Assembly (NCBI GenBank): GCA_963725145.1
Contig: CAVRXL010000012.1
Coordinates: 1,364,001-1,428,000, forward strand
Length of the DNA stretch: 64,000 nt
Origin: DATAEE01 sp963725145
Lineage (GTDB): Bacteria > Acidobacteriota > Vicinamibacteria > Vicinamibacterales > 2-12-FULL-66-21
Direction of reading: 5' to 3'
The notes beneath the pieces are model-generated. The model did not search any database. It was not told where the DNA came from and was given only the letters and a program-made list of their open reading frames with translations. Position numbers and translations under genes: made by a program. The number at the start of each line of letters is the position of its first letter. Positions within the stretch are counted from its first letter, which is position 1. Shown one piece after another: positions 1 through 9,158 of this stretch.

Positions 1-1443
1 CGGCTGCCGATCCAGTTCCTGACGATCCCGATTTTCGTGTGGGCGGCCTTCCGTTTCGGGCCGCGCGAGACCGCGACGGCGTGCGCACTGGTCTCGGCGC
101 TGGCCCTGTGGGGAACGGTGCACGAGCTTGGGCCCTTCGGCCCGTACCCGCCGCAGCTGGCGCTGCCGCTGCTGCAGTCGTTCACCGCCGTGGTCACCGT
201 CACGATGATCGCGGCGTCGGCGGAAGTCGCGGCGCGCCGCGCGCGCGACGCCGAGCTCCGGCAACTCAACGAGGCGCTGGAGGAGCGCGTGCGCGCCGGC
301 ACCGAGGAGGCTCGACGCGCGCACGCGCGCCTTGCCGAGGCCCAGGCGGTCGCGCACGTCGGCAGCTGGGAATGGAACGTCGCCGCGAACGAGGTCTGGT
401 GGTCCGACGAGCTGTTCCGGATTTACGGCGTGTCACCCGCCACCTTCCTCGCGAGCTATGAGGGATTTCTCAGCCTCGTCCATCCCGGCGATCGAGCCAG
501 GGTCGACGGGTGCGTCCGGTCCTCGGTCGAGCGCCGCGAGCCGTTCTCATTCGAACACCGGATCGTGCGGCCGGACGGCTCGACGCGAACGCTGTACGCG
601 ACGGGCCACGTTGTCTGCGACCCGGACGGCCGGCCGGTGCGCCTGACCGGCATCGGTCAGGACATCTCGGAGCGCAAGCAGGCCGAGGAAGCGCGGGCCC
701 AGCTGATACACGAGCAGGCGGCGCGGACCGAGGCGGAGGAGGCCAGCCGATCCAAGGATGCGTTCCTGGCGTCGCTCTCTCACGAGCTCCGCACGCCGCT
801 CAACGCGATACTCGGGTGGGCGCACATGCTCCAGCACGGATCGCTCGACGCCCAGTCACGCGAACGGGCGATCGAGACGATCTACCGGAACGCGCTCGCG
901 CAGCAGCGGCTGGTGTCGGACATTCTCGACATCTCGCGCATCACCTCGGGCCACTTCCCGTTGAACGTGGAACCGGCGTCCTTCTCGACGCTCGCCGACT
1001 CGGCGATCGATGCGGTCCGTCCCGGCGCCGCGATGAAACGCGTGCGGCTGGAAGCAGATGTGGAGTCGGTGGTCGACACGATCCAGTGCGACGAGGAACG
1101 CCTGCGCCAGGTCCTCATCAATCTCCTCGACAACGCGATCAAGTTCTCGCCCTCTGACGGGCTCGTCAGGCTGCACGCCATCCAGGACGGCGAGTGGATC
1201 GACATCACGGTCACGGATGAAGGCCCCGGAATCGAGGCTGACTTTCTGCCGCACGTCTTCGAGCCGTTCAGGCAATCGGATGCCTCGACGACCCGCGAGC
1301 ACTCCGGGCTCGGCCTGGGTCTGTCCATCGTCCACCGGATCGTCGAGCTGCACCACGGGAGCGTGAAGGCGGCGAACCGGTCCGATCGGAGCGGCGCGCT
1401 CTTCACCGTGAGAATTCCCGCGCTTGTTTCGACCGCTGTATGA
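1..1443 (+). CDS. Sensor histidine kinase (MASE1-like / PAS / HisKA / HATPase), 5' truncated by window edge
   Basis: The reading frame is already open at base 1, so the true start lies outside the window; 480 residues are visible. The first ~65 visible residues are hydrophobic and resemble the end of a MASE1-type membrane sensor domain (WAAFRFGPRETATACAL). A coiled linker follows, then a PAS/PAC domain (about WEWN to IGQDISERK). The HisKA motif SHELRTPLNAILG has its phospho-acceptor His at bases 781-783. The HATPase has an N box (NLLDNAIKF), a G1 box (DEGPGIE) and a G2 box (GLGLGLS). There is no receiver domain, so it probably signals to a separate response regulator outside the window. Its stop overlaps the next gene's start (ATGA), which implies co-translation with the HtrA protease. 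The ligand cannot be read from the sequence. Confidence 0.9.
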   Translation, partial: RLPIQFLTIPIFVWAAFRFGPRETATACALVSALALWGTVHELGPFGPYPPQLALPLLQSFTAVVTVTMIAASAEVAARRARDAELRQLNEALEERVRAGTEEARRAHARLAEAQAVAHVGSWEWNVAANEVWWSDELFRIYGVSPATFLASYEGFLSLVHPGDRARVDGCVRSSVERREPFSFEHRIVRPDGSTRTLYATGHVVCDPDGRPVRLTGIGQDISERKQAEEARAQLIHEQAARTEAEEASRSKDAFLASLSHELRTPLNAILGWAHMLQHGSLDAQSRERAIETIYRNALAQQRLVSDILDISRITSGHFPLNVEPASFSTLADSAIDAVRPGAAMKRVRLEADVESVVDTIQCDEERLRQVLINLLDNAIKFSPSDGLVRLHAIQDGEWIDITVTDEGPGIEADFLPHVFEPFRQSDASTTREHSGLGLGLSIVHRIVELHHGSVKAANRSDRSGALFTVRIPALVSTAV

Positions 1444-2876
1444 CTGCATCCAAGGTTCGTCGTCGCTTTCGGGTCGTGATCGTGGCGCTGGCGCTCGTCG
1501 CCACGCGTTCCGGCGCGGCTGCGCAACCCGCGCCGTCGAAGCCGCCGTCGCTGCCCGACCTGAGCGCCGCGTTCGAGCGGCTCGTCGACAAGGTCAGCCC
1601 CGCCGTCGTCCAGATCTTCGCGACCGCCTATACCGCGCCCTCGGCCGAGGACGGGCCGCCGACGAGTCTCGTCACGACCGAGCGGACGAGCGGGTCGGGC
1701 GTGGTCCTCGATGCCGACGGCTACATCGTCACCAACGCGCACGTCGTCGAAGGGGCGATCCGCGTGCAGGTGGAGCTCGCGTCGGTCGGCGTCGGCGGAC
1801 CGGCGAAGTCGATCCTCAAGCGACGCGGCCGGATCGTCGGCGCGCAGATCGTCGCGGTGGATCGAGAGACCGATCTCGCGGTGCTGAAGGTCGAGGAGCG
1901 CAACCTTCCAACGCTTCCGCTCGGGGACTCGGATGTGCTCAAGCCGGGCCAGATCGTCATGGCCTTCGGCAGCCCGCTCGGCCTCAACTCGTCGGTGACG
2001 ATGGGCGTCGTCAGCGCCGTCGCGAGACAACTCGAGCCCGAAGATCCGATGATCTACATCCAGACCGACGCGCCCATCAACCCGGGCAACAGCGGTGGGC
2101 CCCTCGTCGACGCCGACGGGCGCGTGGTCGGGATCAACACGCTGATCTACTCGCAGTCGGGCGGCCACGAGGGCATCGGCTTCGCGGCGCCGAGCAATAT
2201 CGTGCGCAATGTCTTCGATCAAATCAGAAAGACCGGCCGCGTCCGGAGGGGAGAGATCGGCGTGATCACGCAGACGATCACGCCGCTCATCGCCGAGGGG
2301 CTGGGGCTGTCGCAGGACTGGGGGGTCGTGATCTCAGACGTCGATCCGAACGGGCCGGGGGGCCGCGCCGGGCTCCAGGCTGGCGACATCGTGGTCGCGC
2401 TCGACGGCAAGCCGATGGAGAACGGCCGGCAGTTCCAGGTGAACTTCTACACGCGGGGCGTGGGTGCGCCGGTCAACCTGGAGATCCTGCGCGGGGACGC
2501 GCGGGTGACGGCGCGTGTGACGGTTACGGAGCGCCCGGACGCCCCCGAGCGGTTCGCGGAGTTCGTCCGGCCGGAAGATCACATCGTCTCCCGGCTCGGC
2601 ATTCTCGGGTTGGATCTGGACGAGCGGATCGTCCGGCTGCTCCCGTCATTGCGGCGCCGCGAGGGAGTGGTGGTGGCGGCAGTTTCCCCCGCGGCGCCGC
2701 CCTCGCAACAAGGGAGCCTGAAACCCGGGGACGTCATCTATCGGGTGAATCGAACCGAGATCAAGAACGTCGCCGGGCTTCGCGCCGCCGTCGACGCGGT
2801 CAAGCCGGGTCGCGCGCTCGTCGTGCAGATCGAGCGCGAGGGACGCCTGATGTTCGTCGCGTTCGCGGTCGACTGA
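1440..2876 (+). CDS. htrA: HtrA/Deg-type trypsin-like serine protease with two PDZ domains
   Basis: This is an exported envelope quality-control protease of 478 residues. An N-terminal signal segment ends near AAAQP (residue ~29). The catalytic triad is readable: His101 in TNAHVVE, Asp145 in DRETDLAVLK and Ser218 in NPGNSGGP. Two PDZ domains follow, about residues 285-375 (GLQAGDIVVALDGKPM) and 385-478 (LKPGDVIYRVN). Domain order and length match the DegP/DegQ family. The start ATG overlaps the stop of the histidine kinase gene by four bases, so the two are almost certainly translated together and the protease is probably part of an envelope-stress response. Whether it is DegP-like or DegQ-like cannot be decided here. 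Confidence 0.93.
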   Translation: MTASKVRRRFRVVIVALALVATRSGAAAQPAPSKPPSLPDLSAAFERLVDKVSPAVVQIFATAYTAPSAEDGPPTSLVTTERTSGSGVVLDADGYIVTNAHVVEGAIRVQVELASVGVGGPAKSILKRRGRIVGAQIVAVDRETDLAVLKVEERNLPTLPLGDSDVLKPGQIVMAFGSPLGLNSSVTMGVVSAVARQLEPEDPMIYIQTDAPINPGNSGGPLVDADGRVVGINTLIYSQSGGHEGIGFAAPSNIVRNVFDQIRKTGRVRRGEIGVITQTITPLIAEGLGLSQDWGVVISDVDPNGPGGRAGLQAGDIVVALDGKPMENGRQFQVNFYTRGVGAPVNLEILRGDARVTARVTVTERPDAPERFAEFVRPEDHIVSRLGILGLDLDERIVRLLPSLRRREGVVVAAVSPAAPPSQQGSLKPGDVIYRVNRTEIKNVAGLRAAVDAVKPGRALVVQIEREGRLMFVAFAVD

Positions 2877-2884
2877 GTTCGAAC

Positions 2885-3118
2885 CTAGACGAAGGGCTCG
2901 GCCCGGCGCGAATACGGCACGACGTGCCAGCCGTTCGCGTGCAGCTCTCGCTGAAACTCCACGAAGCGCTCGATCAACTCGGTCGGCGTGGGGAAGCGCT
3001 CGACCTTCTCGTCGCCCGCCTGCTCGACCGTCGTCGACAGCTCGAACGCGCTGCCGTCGATCGTGTGTCGAGCCTCGCAGACAATCAGCTCGGGGCCGCG
3101 CTCTAGAAACCAGACCAT
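2885..3118 (-). CDS. Small hypothetical protein, 77 aa
   Basis: Short minus-strand gene convergent with htrA, with 8 bases between the two stops. The start is ATG at 3118 (MVWFLERGPELIVCEARH). The frame stays open further upstream, but that part is arginine-rich shadow sequence and runs into an intergenic repeat. The protein looks like one small alpha/beta domain with a C-terminal amphipathic stretch (IERFVEFQRELHANGWHVV). It has no signal peptide or membrane segment. Normal amino-acid composition compared with the neighbouring shadow frames is the main reason to believe it. I do not recognise the family. Confidence 0.6.
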   Translation of the reverse strand: MVWFLERGPELIVCEARHTIDGSAFELSTTVEQAGDEKVERFPTPTELIERFVEFQRELHANGWHVVPYSRRAEPFV

Positions 3119-3314
3119 GTCGGCTCGCAGTTGGGGAACTGCCGCCAGATTGAGCAACGTACGTGCCGCGCGCCGAGGCCCGTTTTTCGGCCGGGAATCG
3201 ACGCGGCGCCGGCGATCGAGGCGGCCAACCGGCTGGCCGGCAGGCGGGAATTTGGCCGGTATTACAAAAATGATCGACGCAGAGGACGCAGAGGCGGCAA
3301 AGGACGCAAAGGTC
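3119..3314. other. Intergenic region with a GCAGAGG-type repeat
   Basis: Non-coding spacer between the small gene and the 3' end of moaA. Bases 3271-3312 hold a purine-rich direct repeat built on ACGCAGAGG / CAAAGGACGCAAAGG. This is related to the repeats at 22497-22625 and 24787-24930, but here only one arm is present. No promoter or terminator is obvious. Confidence 0.5.
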
Positions 3315-4340
3315 TCATCCCCCGCGCGTATGCATTTCCAGGTGCGCATCCTGGCGGAGCGCGCTGATCGGGATGAGCGGCGTGCGGCGGTCGAGCGAGA
3401 CGCGCTCCTCCGCGCCGCGTTCGGTCCGCGCGCGCCACACGCGCGCGAGGATGGATCGCAGGTCGTCGCGCGATGCGCCGCGGCGCAGCGGCCCGCGCAG
3501 ATCGGTCCCGAACCGCCCGTACAGGCAGAGGAACCACAGCCCGTCGGCCGTCAGCCGGCTGCGATCGCAGCTGCGGCAGAACGGCTGCGTCACCGAGGCG
3601 ATGATGCCGAAGATCGTGCCGTCCGGCAGGCGGAAGCGCTCTGCGGGCGCGGAGCTGTTTTCGACGATCGCCTCCGGCGTGCCGAAGCGCTCGGCGACCC
3701 GCTCGAGGATCTCGGCACGCGAGACCACCGCGGCAGGAGTCCAGCGCGTGGCGCCGCCGACGTCCATGTACTCGATGAACCGCACTTCGGCCCCGATCCC
3801 GCGGCCGAAGTCGACGAGCGCCGGCAGCTCGTCGTCGTTGACGCCGCGCAGGACGACCGTATCGATCTTCAGCGCGTCGAACCCGGCGTCCGCGGCGGCG
3901 TCGAGGCCGCGCAGGACGGCGCCGTGGAGATCGAGGCGCGTGAGCCGCAGGAAGCGGTCGGCGCGCAGCGTATCGAGGCTGACCGTCAGCCGGTGGAGGC
4001 CCGCGGCCCGAAGGTCCCGCGCCTGATCCGCGAGGAGCACGCCGTTGGTCGTGAGCGCGAGGTCTTCGAGCGCGGGACGCGCCGCGAGGCTCTCGACGAG
4101 CACCGACAGCCGCTGCCGCACGAGGGGCTCGCCGCCCGTGATACGGACGCGGTCCACGCCTTCGTCCGTGAAGGCATCGACGATCGCGCCGATTTCCTCG
4201 TACGTCAGCAGGTGCTGCCGCGGCAGCCAGACGTATTCCTCCTCCGGCATGCAGTACTCGCAGCGGAGGTTGCAGCGGTCGGTGACGGAAACGCGAAGGC
4301 TCCTCAGCGGCCTTCCGAGCGCATCGACTACAGGCACCAC
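3315..4340 (-). CDS. moaA: GTP 3',8-cyclase MoaA (molybdenum cofactor biosynthesis)
   Basis: Radical-SAM enzyme that starts molybdopterin synthesis by converting GTP to (8S)-3',8-cyclo-7,8-dihydroguanosine triphosphate. The N-terminal 4Fe-4S motif CNLRCEYC follows RVSVTDR. The GGEPL motif is present. The C-terminal second cluster is PFCRSC plus a later Cys (FLCLYG), and the protein ends in the conserved GG tail (HTRGG). The frame is open far upstream, but family length (341 aa) and promoter position favour the GTG at 4340, just before VPVVDALGRPLRSLRVS. A perfect TATAAT on the minus strand (4352-4347) ends 6 bases before this GTG, so the mRNA is probably leaderless. It is divergent from the M20 peptidase. 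No other moa gene is in the window. Confidence 0.93.
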   Translation of the reverse strand: MVPVVDALGRPLRSLRVSVTDRCNLRCEYCMPEEEYVWLPRQHLLTYEEIGAIVDAFTDEGVDRVRITGGEPLVRQRLSVLVESLAARPALEDLALTTNGVLLADQARDLRAAGLHRLTVSLDTLRADRFLRLTRLDLHGAVLRGLDAAADAGFDALKIDTVVLRGVNDDELPALVDFGRGIGAEVRFIEYMDVGGATRWTPAAVVSRAEILERVAERFGTPEAIVENSSAPAERFRLPDGTIFGIIASVTQPFCRSCDRSRLTADGLWFLCLYGRFGTDLRGPLRRGASRDDLRSILARVWRARTERGAEERVSLDRRTPLIPISALRQDAHLEMHTRGG

Positions 4341-4346
4341 ACCGTC

Positions 4347-4356
4347 ATTATATAAT
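4347..4356. promoter_or_regulatory. Overlapping divergent -10 boxes between moaA and the M20 peptidase gene
   Basis: The sequence ATTATATAAT contains a perfect TATAAT on each strand: 4351-4356 on plus and 4352-4347 on minus. On minus the box ends 6 bases before the moaA GTG, predicting a leaderless transcript. On plus it lies 21 bases before the peptidase ATG, leaving room for the GGAGG ribosome-binding site at 4366-4370. Only one polymerase could occupy the overlap at a time, so the two genes should compete. Confidence 0.7.
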
Positions 4357-4377
4357 CCGCGCCCTGGAGGATCCGCC

Positions 4378-6042
4378 ATGGTGCGCCCGATGTCGGCGAT
4401 CGTCGTCTTCTTGTCGCTGTTTGTATGGGTCGGCGGCGCAATCCTGGGGTCGCAGTCGGCGCCACGGCCGCCCAAGCCCTCGAAGCAGGAGCTGGCGAAG
4501 CAGAAGCTGGAGACCGCCCGGCTCGACGCGCTCAAGCAGGAAGCCGTCGCGGATGTGGAGGCGCGCCGCGAGTTCTCCCAGCAGATGGTCGATTCGATCT
4601 TCAGCTTCGGGGAGCTCGGCTTTCAAGAGACCGAGACCAATCGGTACATCATCGACATCCTGAAGAAGAACGGGTTCACCGTTCAGGCCGGGATCGCCGG
4701 CATCCCGACCGCCTTCATGGCGACGTGGGGCTCCGGCAAGCCGGTCATCGCGCTCGGCTCCGACATCGACGGCATCCCCCAGGCCTCGCAGAAGCCGGGG
4801 GTGGCGTATCACGATCCGCTCATCCCGGGCGCCCCCGGTCACGGGGAAGGACACAATTCCGGCCAGGCGGTGAACATCACCGCGGCGCTCGCGGTGAAGA
4901 AGATCATGGAGCGCGAGAAGATCCCGGGCACGATCAAGATCTGGCCGGGAACCGCCGAGGAGCTGGTCGGGACGAAGGCATACTTCGTTCGCGAGGGCTT
5001 CTTCAAAGACGTGGACGTCGCGCTCTTCACGCACGTAGGACGGAACCTCGGCGTGTCATGGGGCGCGGGCGGCGGCACGGGCCTCGTCTCCGTTGCGTTT
5101 TCGTTCGTCGGTGAAACGGCGCACAGCGCCGGCGCGCCGTGGCGCGGCCGGAGCGCGCTGGACGCCGTGGAGCTCATGAACGTCGGCTGGAACTTCCGGC
5201 GGGAGCACCTGCGGCTGCAGCACCGGTCGCACTACGTCATCAGGGATGGCGGCGATCAGCCGAACGTCGTGCCGCGCACGGCCACGGTCTGGTACTACTT
5301 CCGCGAGATCACCTATCCCCGCATCAAGGAGTTGTGGGAGATCGGCGACACGATCGCGAAGGGTGCCGCGATGATGACCGGCACCGAGCTGCAGCCCACG
5401 CGGGTGCTCGGCTCCGCCTGGCCGCAGCATATGAACAAGGTGATCGCCGAGACGACCTACGAGAACATCAAGAAGGTCGGGTTGCCCGAATGGAGCGACG
5501 CGGACCAGACGCTCGCGAAGGCGCTGCAGAAGGAGCTCGGCGTCGAGGCCGAGGGGCTCGCCAGCAAGATCGAGGATCTCGGTCAGCCGGTCACCGAGCA
5601 GCAGAACCGCGGCGGCGGGTCGGATGACATCGGCGACATCTCCTGGAACGTGCCGACCGTAACGCTGCGCTTCCCGTCGAACATCCCGAATCTCCCCGGC
5701 CACAACTGGGCCGACGCGATCGCGATGGCGACGCCTATCGCGCACAAGGGCGTCACCGCGGGCGCCAAGACGCAGGCGATGACGATGCTGGACATCCTGC
5801 TCCGGCCGGAGCTGGTCCAGCAGGCGTGGGATTACTTCAAGACCGTCCAGACCAAGGACATGAAGTACGAGCCGCTGATCCGCCAGCAGGACAAGCCGGC
5901 CATCGAGCTGAACACCGACATCATGGCGAAATACCGCTCCGAGATGCGGAAGTTCTACTACGACCCGACGAAGTACAAGACCTATCTGGAGCAGCTCGGG
6001 ATTCAGTATCCGACGGTGCGCAAGTCAACGACGACACCGTGA
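4378..6042 (+). CDS. Exported M20-family metallopeptidase/amidohydrolase (AbgB-like)
   Basis: Zn-dependent amidohydrolase of the M20 (aminobenzoyl-glutamate hydrolase B / aminoacylase-like) group, 554 aa. The start ATG at 4378 has GGAGG eight bases upstream and gives a hydrophobic signal segment (MSAIVVFLSLFVWVGGAILG). Candidate metal and catalytic sites are Asp in ALGSDIDGIP, His in GHGEGHNSGQ, the TAEELVG glutamates and a late His (PNLPGHNWAD). The dimerisation lid lies in the middle (ETAHSAGAPWRGRSALDA). It probably hydrolyses an acylated amino acid or peptide outside the cytoplasm; the substrate is unknown. A GTAGGCCC-type palindrome follows the stop. Confidence 0.87.
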   Translation: MVRPMSAIVVFLSLFVWVGGAILGSQSAPRPPKPSKQELAKQKLETARLDALKQEAVADVEARREFSQQMVDSIFSFGELGFQETETNRYIIDILKKNGFTVQAGIAGIPTAFMATWGSGKPVIALGSDIDGIPQASQKPGVAYHDPLIPGAPGHGEGHNSGQAVNITAALAVKKIMEREKIPGTIKIWPGTAEELVGTKAYFVREGFFKDVDVALFTHVGRNLGVSWGAGGGTGLVSVAFSFVGETAHSAGAPWRGRSALDAVELMNVGWNFRREHLRLQHRSHYVIRDGGDQPNVVPRTATVWYYFREITYPRIKELWEIGDTIAKGAAMMTGTELQPTRVLGSAWPQHMNKVIAETTYENIKKVGLPEWSDADQTLAKALQKELGVEAEGLASKIEDLGQPVTEQQNRGGGSDDIGDISWNVPTVTLRFPSNIPNLPGHNWADAIAMATPIAHKGVTAGAKTQAMTMLDILLRPELVQQAWDYFKTVQTKDMKYEPLIRQQDKPAIELNTDIMAKYRSEMRKFYYDPTKYKTYLEQLGIQYPTVRKSTTTP

Positions 6043-6051
6043 GGCGACGGT

Positions 6052-6080
6052 GTAGGCCCGACCTTCAGGTCGGGCGTGCC
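6052..6080. repeat. REP-like palindrome, family A, copy 1
   Basis: Begins GTAGGCCCGACCT and folds back on itself around TTCAGG. The same element recurs at 25808-25835, 25866-25894 (inverted), 40150-40178, 40217-40243 (inverted), 45491-45519 (inverted) and 62266-62291. Here it lies between the peptidase stop and the hisS promoter, where the transcript hairpin could stabilise or end the upstream mRNA. Confidence 0.85.
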
Positions 6081-6093
6081 CGGATCACCCAGA

Positions 6094-6099
6094 TATAAT
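6094..6099 (+). promoter_or_regulatory. -10 box of hisS-aspS (probably leaderless)
   Basis: Perfect TATAAT ending 6 bases before the hisS GTG (6106). Initiation at the usual 6-8 bases downstream would fall on the start codon. No good -35 is seen, because the expected place is occupied by the family A palindrome. Confidence 0.7.
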
Positions 6100-6105
6100 C
6101 AACGA

Positions 6106-7374
6106 GTGATTCCGGCGGTTCGCGGCACGCGCGACATCCTTCCCGGCGAGGTCGAGAAGTGGCAGCGGCTCGAGCGGGTCTCCCGCGATCTGTGCGAGCG
6201 CTACGGGTATCTGGAAGTACGGACGCCGATCATCGAACGCGAGGAGCTCTTTTCAAAGGGGACCGGGGAGGCGACCGACATCGTTCAGAAGGAGATGTAC
6301 TCCTTCGTCGACAAGGGCGGGGATCGCGTGACGCTCCGGCCCGAGGCGACGCCGAGCATGGTCCGTGCCTTCGTCGAACACAACCTGGAGCAGACGCTGG
6401 CGTCCCCGAAGCTCTACTCCATCGGCCCCATGTTCCGGTACGAGCGGCCTCAGAAGGGGCGCTACCGGCAGTTCCACCAGCTCGACGTCGAGGTCTTCGG
6501 GGTGAAGGATCCGGCGATCGACGCCGAGGTCATCGACCTCGCGTTCACGCTCGTCCGCGAGCTGGGGATTGGCGACGTCGAGCTGGTGATCAACTCCGTC
6601 GGTGACCACGTCTGCCGGCCGGGTTTCGGCAAGGCGCTCGTGGACGCGCTCGGCGAGAACGTGTCGAAGCTGTGCGGCGACTGCCAGCGGCGCGCGCAGA
6701 CCAACCCGCTCCGCATCTTCGATTGCAAGGTGCCCGCGGATCAGCCGATCATCGACGCGTTACCCCATTCGGTCGACTATCTCTGCGCCGAGTGCCGGGA
6801 ACATTTCGAGGCGGTCCAGCGGCACCTGACCGCCGCCGGCATGCCGTTCCGCGTGTCGCACCGGCTCGTCCGCGGGCTCGACTACTACACGCGGACGACC
6901 TTCGAGATCCTCGGAGGAGCCTCGCTCGGCGCGCAGAACGCGCTCCTCGGGGGAGGGCGGTACGACGGGCTCGTCAAGCAGCTCGGCGGACCGGACCGCG
7001 TCGGCATCGGGTTCGCCGTGGGGCTCGATCGGATGGTGCTGGCGATGCCCGATCAGCCGGACGAGCGCGGCAAGCATGGCGTTTTCGTCGCGGCGGTTGG
7101 AGACGAAGCGCGCGATGCCGCGATCGCGCTCCTCGCCGACCTGCGCCGGGAGGGGGTCAGATCGCAGATGGAATTCGGCGCGCGAGGCGTCAAGGCACAG
7201 ATGAAGCGCGCCGATCGGCTCGGCGTCACGCACACCATCATCGTCGGCGCGGACGAGTTGTCGCGGGGAGAGGTCACCGTAAAAGACATGACGACGGGCG
7301 AGCAGACCGCGGTACCGCGGTCGCAGATCGTGCAGTTCCTGGCCAGCGCTGAAGGGTTGGGCGTCACGCCATGA
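6106..7374 (+). CDS. hisS: Histidine--tRNA ligase
   Basis: Class II aminoacyl-tRNA synthetase, 422 aa, cytoplasmic. The GTG at 6106 gives VIPAVRGTRDILP, the standard start of the family; an upstream in-frame ATG at 6076 lies inside the repeat and before the -10 box. Motif 2 (MFRYERPQKGRYRQFHQLDVE) and the histidine-binding signature LVRGLDYYTRTTFE are present, as is motif 3 (GIGFAVGLDRM). The C-terminal anticodon-binding domain runs from about residue 325. Its stop overlaps the aspS start (ATGA), so the pair is co-translated; hisS-aspS pairing is common in bacteria. Confidence 0.96.
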   Translation: MIPAVRGTRDILPGEVEKWQRLERVSRDLCERYGYLEVRTPIIEREELFSKGTGEATDIVQKEMYSFVDKGGDRVTLRPEATPSMVRAFVEHNLEQTLASPKLYSIGPMFRYERPQKGRYRQFHQLDVEVFGVKDPAIDAEVIDLAFTLVRELGIGDVELVINSVGDHVCRPGFGKALVDALGENVSKLCGDCQRRAQTNPLRIFDCKVPADQPIIDALPHSVDYLCAECREHFEAVQRHLTAAGMPFRVSHRLVRGLDYYTRTTFEILGGASLGAQNALLGGGRYDGLVKQLGGPDRVGIGFAVGLDRMVLAMPDQPDERGKHGVFVAAVGDEARDAAIALLADLRREGVRSQMEFGARGVKAQMKRADRLGVTHTIIVGADELSRGEVTVKDMTTGEQTAVPRSQIVQFLASAEGLGVTP

Positions 7375-9140
7375 CTGACACACTCGGCAACCTCACGCGG
7401 ACGCATACCTGCGGCGGCCTCACCGCCGCCGACATCGGCCGGGACGTCGTCCTGCTGGGATGGGCGCACCGCGTGCGCGACCTCGGCGCGCTGATCTTCG
7501 TCGACGTCCGCGACCGGCACGGCATCACGCAGGTCGTCGCGAAAGAGTCGGCGATCGTCGCCTCGGCAAAACGGCTTCGGCCCGAGTTCGTCGTCGCCGT
7601 TCTCGGACACGTCGAGCGCCGTGCGCCGGACACGGTGAACCCGAAGATCGCGACCGGCGAGATCGAGGTGCTGGCGCGCGAGATCCGGTTGCTCAACGAC
7701 GCGAAGACCCCGCCGTTCCAGATCGCGGACGACGCGCCGGTGTCGGAGGACACGAGACTCAGGCACAGGTATCTGGACCTGCGTCGGGCCCGGATGCAGC
7801 AGAACCTCGCGCTGCGGCACGAGGTGTGCCTGGCGTTCCGCCAGTATCTCGACAGCCAGGGCTTCCTCGAGATCGAGACGCCGATTCTGACGCGGTCGAC
7901 GCCCGAAGGGGCGCGCGACTACCTCGTCCCGAGCCGCGTCCACCCGGGAGAGTTCTACGCGCTCCCGCAATCGCCGCAGATCTTCAAACAGATCCTGATG
8001 GTCGCGGGCATGGACCGGTACTTCCAGATCTGCCGCTGCTTCCGCGACGAGGACCTGCGCGCCGATCGCCAGCCCGAATTCACGCAGGTGGACCTCGAGA
8101 TATCGTTCGCCACCCGCGACCTCGTCTTCGGCATCGTCGAGGGGACGATGCAGGAGGTGATGCGAACGATCGGCCGCGAGATTCACGCGCCGTTCCGGCG
8201 CATGCCGTACGACGAGGCGATGGCCCGCTACGGATCGGACAAGCCGGATCTGCGGCCCGGGATGCCGATCCACGATCTGTCAGACGTCTTTCGCGAATCG
8301 ACCTTCAACGTGTTTCGTGAGGCGGTCGGCGCGGGCGGCGCGGTCCGGGCGCTCGTCGTCGAAGGGGCCGCCGGGGCGAGCCGGCGCGAGTTGGACGAGC
8401 TCGTCGAGCAGGCGAAGCAGGCCGGAGCGTCGGGTCTCGTCTGGGCGCGGCGCGCAGACGGCGTCGTACAGAGCTCCGCGTTGAAGGCTGCTGGTGAGGC
8501 GACCATGGCCCGCGCGCTCGACGAGGCGGAGGTCGCCGAGAACGGCCTGTTGCTGCTCGCCGCCGCGGCGGACGCGGTGTCCGCGTCCACCTGGCTCGGG
8601 CAGCTCCGCCTGTCGATCGCGAAACAGCGCGGCCTGCTCAAGCCGGACGTGTTCGAGCTGCTCTGGGTCGTGGACTTTCCGCTCTTCGAGTGGAGCGAGG
8701 ACGAGAAGCGCCACACGCCCATGCACCATCCCTTCACGTCTCCGGCCGACGAGGACATCAGCCGGCTCGAGAGCGATCCGGGAGGCGCCCGCGCGAAGGC
8801 GTACGACCTCGTGATGAACGGGTCGGAGATCGCTGGAGGCAGCATCCGAATCCACAACCCCGAGCTGCAGCGCACGGTCTTCCGTCTGCTGGGAATCTCG
8901 GACGAGGAGGCGCGGGCCCGCTTCGGATTCTTCCTCGACGCGCTCGAGTACGGCACGCCGCCGCACGGCGGTATCGCGTTCGGCCTCGATCGGATCGTCG
9001 CGCTCCTCGCGGGGGAGGCGTCGATCCGCGACGTCATGGCCTTTCCCAAGACGGCACAGGCGGTCGATCTCATGGCGGGCGCGCCGTCGCAGGTCGACAT
9101 GCGGCAGTTACGTGAGCTTCACATCAAGGTCGAGCGCTAA
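7371..9140 (+). CDS. aspS: Aspartate--tRNA(Asp/Asn) ligase
   Basis: Class IIb synthetase of bacterial size (589 aa). It has an N-terminal OB-fold anticodon domain (residues ~1-110), motif 2 (FRDEDLRADRQPEFTQVDLE), a GAD insertion domain in the middle (about 290-420) and motif 3 with the ATP-binding arginine (GIAFGLDRIVALL). It is translationally coupled to hisS by a four-base overlap. I cannot tell from the window whether it is discriminating or also charges tRNA-Asn, because no gatCAB or asnS gene is present here. Confidence 0.96.
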   Translation: MTDTLGNLTRTHTCGGLTAADIGRDVVLLGWAHRVRDLGALIFVDVRDRHGITQVVAKESAIVASAKRLRPEFVVAVLGHVERRAPDTVNPKIATGEIEVLAREIRLLNDAKTPPFQIADDAPVSEDTRLRHRYLDLRRARMQQNLALRHEVCLAFRQYLDSQGFLEIETPILTRSTPEGARDYLVPSRVHPGEFYALPQSPQIFKQILMVAGMDRYFQICRCFRDEDLRADRQPEFTQVDLEISFATRDLVFGIVEGTMQEVMRTIGREIHAPFRRMPYDEAMARYGSDKPDLRPGMPIHDLSDVFRESTFNVFREAVGAGGAVRALVVEGAAGASRRELDELVEQAKQAGASGLVWARRADGVVQSSALKAAGEATMARALDEAEVAENGLLLLAAAADAVSASTWLGQLRLSIAKQRGLLKPDVFELLWVVDFPLFEWSEDEKRHTPMHHPFTSPADEDISRLESDPGGARAKAYDLVMNGSEIAGGSIRIHNPELQRTVFRLLGISDEEARARFGFFLDALEYGTPPHGGIAFGLDRIVALLAGEASIRDVMAFPKTAQAVDLMAGAPSQVDMRQLRELHIKVER

Positions 9141-9158
9141 GATTCTTGACGCCAATGG

